Positions 61,367-64,000 of a stretch of 64,000 nucleotides of DNA are shown piece by piece (the first letter of the stretch is position 1; every line of letters starts with the position of its first letter). The stretch covers positions 32,539 to 96,538 of the forward strand of contig CAVTSO010000018.1 of the NCBI GenBank assembly GCA_963737445.1, written 5' to 3'. Both the position numbers and the translations under genes were made by a program. This DNA comes from JAICYJ01 sp963737445 (GTDB lineage Bacteria > Actinomycetota > Thermoleophilia > Gaiellales > JAICJC01). The notes under the pieces were generated by a model. That model did no database searches. It saw only the letters and a list, made by a program, of their open reading frames with translations, and was not told the origin of the DNA.

Positions 61367-62561
61367 CGGCTCGGCGCTGGCCGAGCAGATCGCCGCCGCC
61401 CGCTGGTACGGCGGCAAGGGAGCCGTGATCGAGACCGTCACGGAACAGGATCGGCTGGAGCTGCCGGGCGGGGCCGCGCTGCACGTGCTGGCGGTGCGGT
61501 CGCAGGATCGCGCCGACGAGCGCTACCTGTACCTGACCGGCGAGGAGCGAATCGGCGAGCCGCTGGTGCAGGCGATCGCGGCCGGCGGCGACCACGGCGA
61601 CTGGTCGTTTTGGCCGGGGACGGTGCTCCCGGGGCTGCTGCCAGCCGACCTCTCGCAGCGGCCGATCGGAGCCGACCAGTCCAACACGACCGTGGTGGTG
61701 GGCGAGCGGCTGGCGCTGAAGATGTACCGGCGGCTGGAGCCGGGGCCGCATCCCGACATCGAGATCGGGCAGTACCTGACCGAGCAGGCCAGCGTCGCAT
61801 TCGTGCCCGCCTACGTCGGCGCCGTGCGCTGGCGCGGGCACGCCATCGCCATGCTGCAGGCCTACGTGTCGAACGCCGAGGGCGGGTGGGAGTGGGGAGC
61901 CGCGGCGGTGCAGGCGGGCGAGGTCGGCGATATCGCGCGGCTGGGTGCGAACAGCCGCACGCTGCACGGGGCGCTCGCGCAGCTGGAGTCGCGCCTTGCC
62001 ACGGCCGCCGAGCAGCACGAGTGGCGGCGGTCGGCGGATGCGCAGCTCGACCGGGTGCTGGAGCTTGTGGACGCGGACACGCGCTCCGAGCTGCAGGGCT
62101 ACGCGCCGCGGCTGCGCGAGGAGTTCGCGGCCGTCGGGCAGGGGCCGCCTCCGCTGCTCACGCGGGTGCACGGCGACTACCACATCGGGCAGATCCTGCG
62201 CTCCCGCGACGGCCTGCGGGTGGTCGACTTCGAGGGCGAGCCGACCAAGCCCCTGGCCGAGCGCAACGGCCTGGGTACGCCGCTGCGCGACGTCGCGGCG
62301 ATGCTGCGCTCGTTCGACCACCTCGCCCGCCACGTCAACCGCGACCTCCTGCCCGGCCACCCCCGGCAGATCGAGGCGTGGATCTCAAACGCGCGGGAGG
62401 CCTTCCTGGATGCATACGGCGATCACGATCCGCTGCTGCTGCGCGCGCTCGAGGTGGAGAAGGAGACCTACGAGTTCGTCTACGCCGCCACGTTCCTGCC
62501 CGAGTGGACGTACGCGGCGATGGGTGGGATGCGATGGCTGATGGGGGTGCGGGCGCAGTGA
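61347..62561 (+). CDS. maltokinase-like aminoglycoside-phosphotransferase-fold sugar kinase
   Basis: A 404-residue protein of the maltokinase (Mak/Pep2) type. The N-terminal cap has AARWYGGKGAVIETVTEQDR. LKMYRRLEPGPHPDIEIGQY carries the ATP-site Lys and Glu. HGDYHIGQILRSRDGLRVVD is the catalytic loop (HGDxHxGQ), and FEGEPTKPLAERN the metal-binding block. ALEVEKETYEFVYAATFLPE is the usual C-terminal helix. Maltokinase makes maltose 1-phosphate for GlgE. Here no treS or glgE lies beside it, but a glycosyltransferase and an SIS sugar-isomerase-like gene do, so the sugar may differ. It starts at TTG 61347, inside the previous gene's end. Confidence 0.82.
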   Translation: MSVSLPDGSALAEQIAAARWYGGKGAVIETVTEQDRLELPGGAALHVLAVRSQDRADERYLYLTGEERIGEPLVQAIAAGGDHGDWSFWPGTVLPGLLPADLSQRPIGADQSNTTVVVGERLALKMYRRLEPGPHPDIEIGQYLTEQASVAFVPAYVGAVRWRGHAIAMLQAYVSNAEGGWEWGAAAVQAGEVGDIARLGANSRTLHGALAQLESRLATAAEQHEWRRSADAQLDRVLELVDADTRSELQGYAPRLREEFAAVGQGPPPLLTRVHGDYHIGQILRSRDGLRVVDFEGEPTKPLAERNGLGTPLRDVAAMLRSFDHLARHVNRDLLPGHPRQIEAWISNAREAFLDAYGDHDPLLLRALEVEKETYEFVYAATFLPEWTYAAMGGMRWLMGVRAQ

Positions 62562-63430
62562 ACAGCGAGGGGTTCCTGGTCGACATCCTGGGAGAGCCGG
62601 AGGCGCTCGAGCGGGTCGCCGCCGCCTACGGCGACGCACGCCTGGAGCGGATGCTCGACCGGCCGCGCCTGCTCCTGATCGGAATGGGCAGCTCCGGCTA
62701 TGCGGCCGGCACGGCCGTCGCGGCGCTGCGGGGCCGCGGCCTCGACGCACACGCCGAGCTGGCGTCGACCGGCACGCCGCAGCCGGCCGCGGCGGACACG
62801 CTGGCGGTGCTGATCTCGGCCTCGGGCGGATCCGGCGAGACGCTGGAGGCGCTGCGGCGCCACAGCGGCGCCAGCCGCGTGCTGGCGATCACGAACACGC
62901 CCTCGAGCGTGCTCGCCTCCGAGGCGGACGAGTCGCTGGACGTGCTCGCCGGCCCGGAGGCGGGCGGGGTCGCGTGCCGCAGCTTCGCCTGCACCCAGGC
63001 CGTGCTGGCGCTGATGTGCGGCGCCCCCGCAGACGACATCCGGATGGCGGCGGAGGCGGTCGCGCAGCTGATCGAGGGCCGTGAACGATGGCTGCCCGGG
63101 CTGGTCGAGGTCGCGGAGTCGAGCCGCGGCGTCTGGGTGTGCGCGCCTGCCGAGCGGTTCGGGTCGGCGCAGCAGTCCGCGCTGATGCTGCGCGAAGGGC
63201 CGAGGATCATCGCCGACGCCTGCGAGACCGGCGACTGGCTGCACGTGGACGTCTACCTGACCAAGCCGCCGGGCTACGCGCTGCTGCTGCTGGGCGGATC
63301 GCGCTACGACGCGGGGGTGGCCGGCTGGCGGCGGGAGCGCGACTTCCGGCTGGTGTCGGTGGGACGCGAGCCGGCCGGAGCGGACGCGGCGATCTCTCCT
63401 GAGTCAGGCTTCCACCGACGCCGCGGTTGA
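62558..63430 (+). CDS. SIS-domain sugar isomerase-like protein
   Basis: A 290-residue protein with two SIS subdomains, like the isomerase half of glucosamine-6-phosphate synthase. RPRLLLIGMGSSGYAAGTAV is the first SIS start, TLAVLISASGGSGETLEALR the phosphosugar Ser-rich loop, and SRVLAITNTPSSVLASEADE follows. The second half includes GVWVCAPAERFGSAQQSALM, REGPRIIADACETGDWLHVD and LTKPPGYALLLL. The start is GTG 62558, overlapping the maltokinase stop (GTGA). The end (SPESGFHRRRG) is unusual and runs against the remnant gene from the other side. It probably binds or isomerises a phosphosugar. Confidence 0.82.
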   Translation: MNSEGFLVDILGEPEALERVAAAYGDARLERMLDRPRLLLIGMGSSGYAAGTAVAALRGRGLDAHAELASTGTPQPAAADTLAVLISASGGSGETLEALRRHSGASRVLAITNTPSSVLASEADESLDVLAGPEAGGVACRSFACTQAVLALMCGAPADDIRMAAEAVAQLIEGRERWLPGLVEVAESSRGVWVCAPAERFGSAQQSALMLREGPRIIADACETGDWLHVDVYLTKPPGYALLLLGGSRYDAGVAGWRRERDFRLVSVGREPAGADAAISPESGFHRRRG

Positions 63431-63897
63431 GCGTCACCACCGCCGTTGAGGCCGCCACGTACACGTTTCTGCCGTCAGGACTTGCCACCAGCTCTTGCCC
63501 CCCGGACAGCTTCTTTTCCCACGTTGCAACCCCCGGATCCGCCCGGCGAGATACAACCAGCGCTGCCGGGGTCCTGGCTCAGTTCGCCGCTGGTGGGCTC
63601 GCGGTCAAGCTTCGCGACAGTGCCCTCCTGGAACGACAGTGAGTAGACATCCTCGCCGTCGGGACTGATGGCGACGCTCTCGACCTCCCTGAGGCCTCTG
63701 CCGTCCTGGCAAACCCCGCCGGTGCCGTCGCTGCCGTCCTCGGAGATGCAGCCCGCCGTTCCAGATTTTTGGCTCAGCGCCCCGACCGCCCAGGCAGCCG
63801 TGGCGGAGAAGGCAAGTACGAAGATTGCCAGGAGGATTGCGGGAAGGACCCGGCCGCCGCGCAAATCGAGCCAAAACCGTTTCGAGCTGCGACTCAT
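63424..63897 (-). pseudogene. truncated secreted beta-propeller (lactonase/NHL-like) protein
   Basis: The first 34 residues hold a basic start and signal anchor (RVLPAILLAIFVLAFSATAAWA). Repeats of the kind GTAGCISEDGSDGTGGVCQDGR and VESVAISPDGEDVYSLSFQE then begin, followed by GSAGCISPGGSG. After one extra base near 63480 the next repeat continues as SPDGRNVYVAASTAVVTLNR and then stops being protein-like at the SIS gene. Full-length relatives have about six or more such blades; only about one and a half remain. AAGGAGG precedes the ATG and a perfect AT-rich palindrome lies upstream. The gene was probably cut by rearrangement at the SIS end. Confidence 0.7.
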
Positions 63898-63917
63898 GAT
63901 CTGAAACCTCCTTGTGA

Positions 63918-63935
63918 GTTTTATAACTATAAAAC
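63918..63935. promoter_or_regulatory. AT-rich perfect palindrome GTTTTATA-AC-TATAAAAC
   Basis: An 8-2-8 inverted repeat in an otherwise GC-rich region, about 20 bp upstream of the beta-propeller start. It contains TATA-type hexamers and may be an operator over a -10 region. Confidence 0.5.
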
Positions 63936-64000
63936 GGATGAAGAGGCCATCTGTCAGGCCATTGAACGGGCGGCGTTACCCCCTACTCGCCGGGCAGGCC

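Overview
This 64 kb window comes from a very GC-rich actinobacterium. I infer a Thermoleophilia-type lineage (Solirubrobacterales/Gaiellales). The grounds are an S-(hydroxymethyl)mycothiol-dehydrogenase-like gene followed by an MBL-fold gene, ThyX, a secreted lysozyme-like protein of a type I associate with that class, a beta-propeller remnant with GTAGCISEDG-type repeats, and NNG/NNC-biased codons. At least 18 genes have a TANNNT -10 hexamer 6-8 nt before the start codon and no Shine-Dalgarno sequence, so leaderless transcription looks common. No rRNA, tRNA, CRISPR array, intact transposase or prophage was seen.

Layout. 0-9.6 kb: nucleotide-binding regulatory fragment, YgjP-like metalloprotein, MFS and MMPL transporters, a PAP2/LPG-synthase-TM fusion, a lipoprotein amidase and glpK. 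9.6-13.2 kb: a TetR/DHA2 drug-efflux pair with operator, a decayed MFS gene, and two thioredoxin-fold genes. 13.2-17.3 kb: a trimethylamine-dehydrogenase-like enzyme fused to an ETF-alpha FAD domain, then a disulfide oxidoreductase with a structured leader. 17.3-24 kb: amine oxidase, rsgA, secreted lysozyme-like protein, GGDEF/EAL protein and nfuA. 24-28.8 kb: adenine deaminase bounded by two 184-bp direct repeats, an APC permease and a membrane protein. 28.8-34.2 kb: cystathionine gamma-lyase-type enzyme, a YcaQ-like protein, cystathionine beta-synthase, small membrane proteins and a DUF4395-thioredoxin fusion. 34.2-39 kb: a MITE-like element, a MarR-ABC exporter operon and lon. 39-47.2 kb: mostly frameshifted genes (M14 carboxypeptidase, membrane protein, secreted glycosidase-like protein, Fe(II)/2OG oxygenase, arylamine N-acetyltransferase fragment, M55 aminopeptidase, DUF6624-like, methyltransferase) and an intact nitroreductase. 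47.2-51.5 kb: mscR-like/MBL/cupin/cupin operon, PilZ protein and a membrane protein. 51.6-58.5 kb: a second TetR/DHA2 pair, a heme-b/Moco membrane oxidoreductase, GGT, a diguanylate cyclase and thyX. 58.5-64 kb: degenerate SDR, sodA, a glycosyltransferase-maltokinase-SIS operon and a truncated beta-propeller.

How the parts connect. The amine-dehydrogenase-like fusion could release formaldehyde, which the mscR-like operon would detoxify, though they are 34 kb apart. CBS plus the gamma-lyase make a reverse transsulfuration route. Two cyclases, an EAL domain and a PilZ protein form a c-di-GMP set. Most broken genes carry single-base insertions with homology resuming at once, which points to sequencing error more than to decay. 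The decayed MFS gene (deletions, lost N-terminus) is different. The most novel items are the dehydrogenase-ETF fusion, two dispersed intergenic repeat families of about 180 bp, the MITE, and a divergent leaderless promoter with start codons 18 bp apart.
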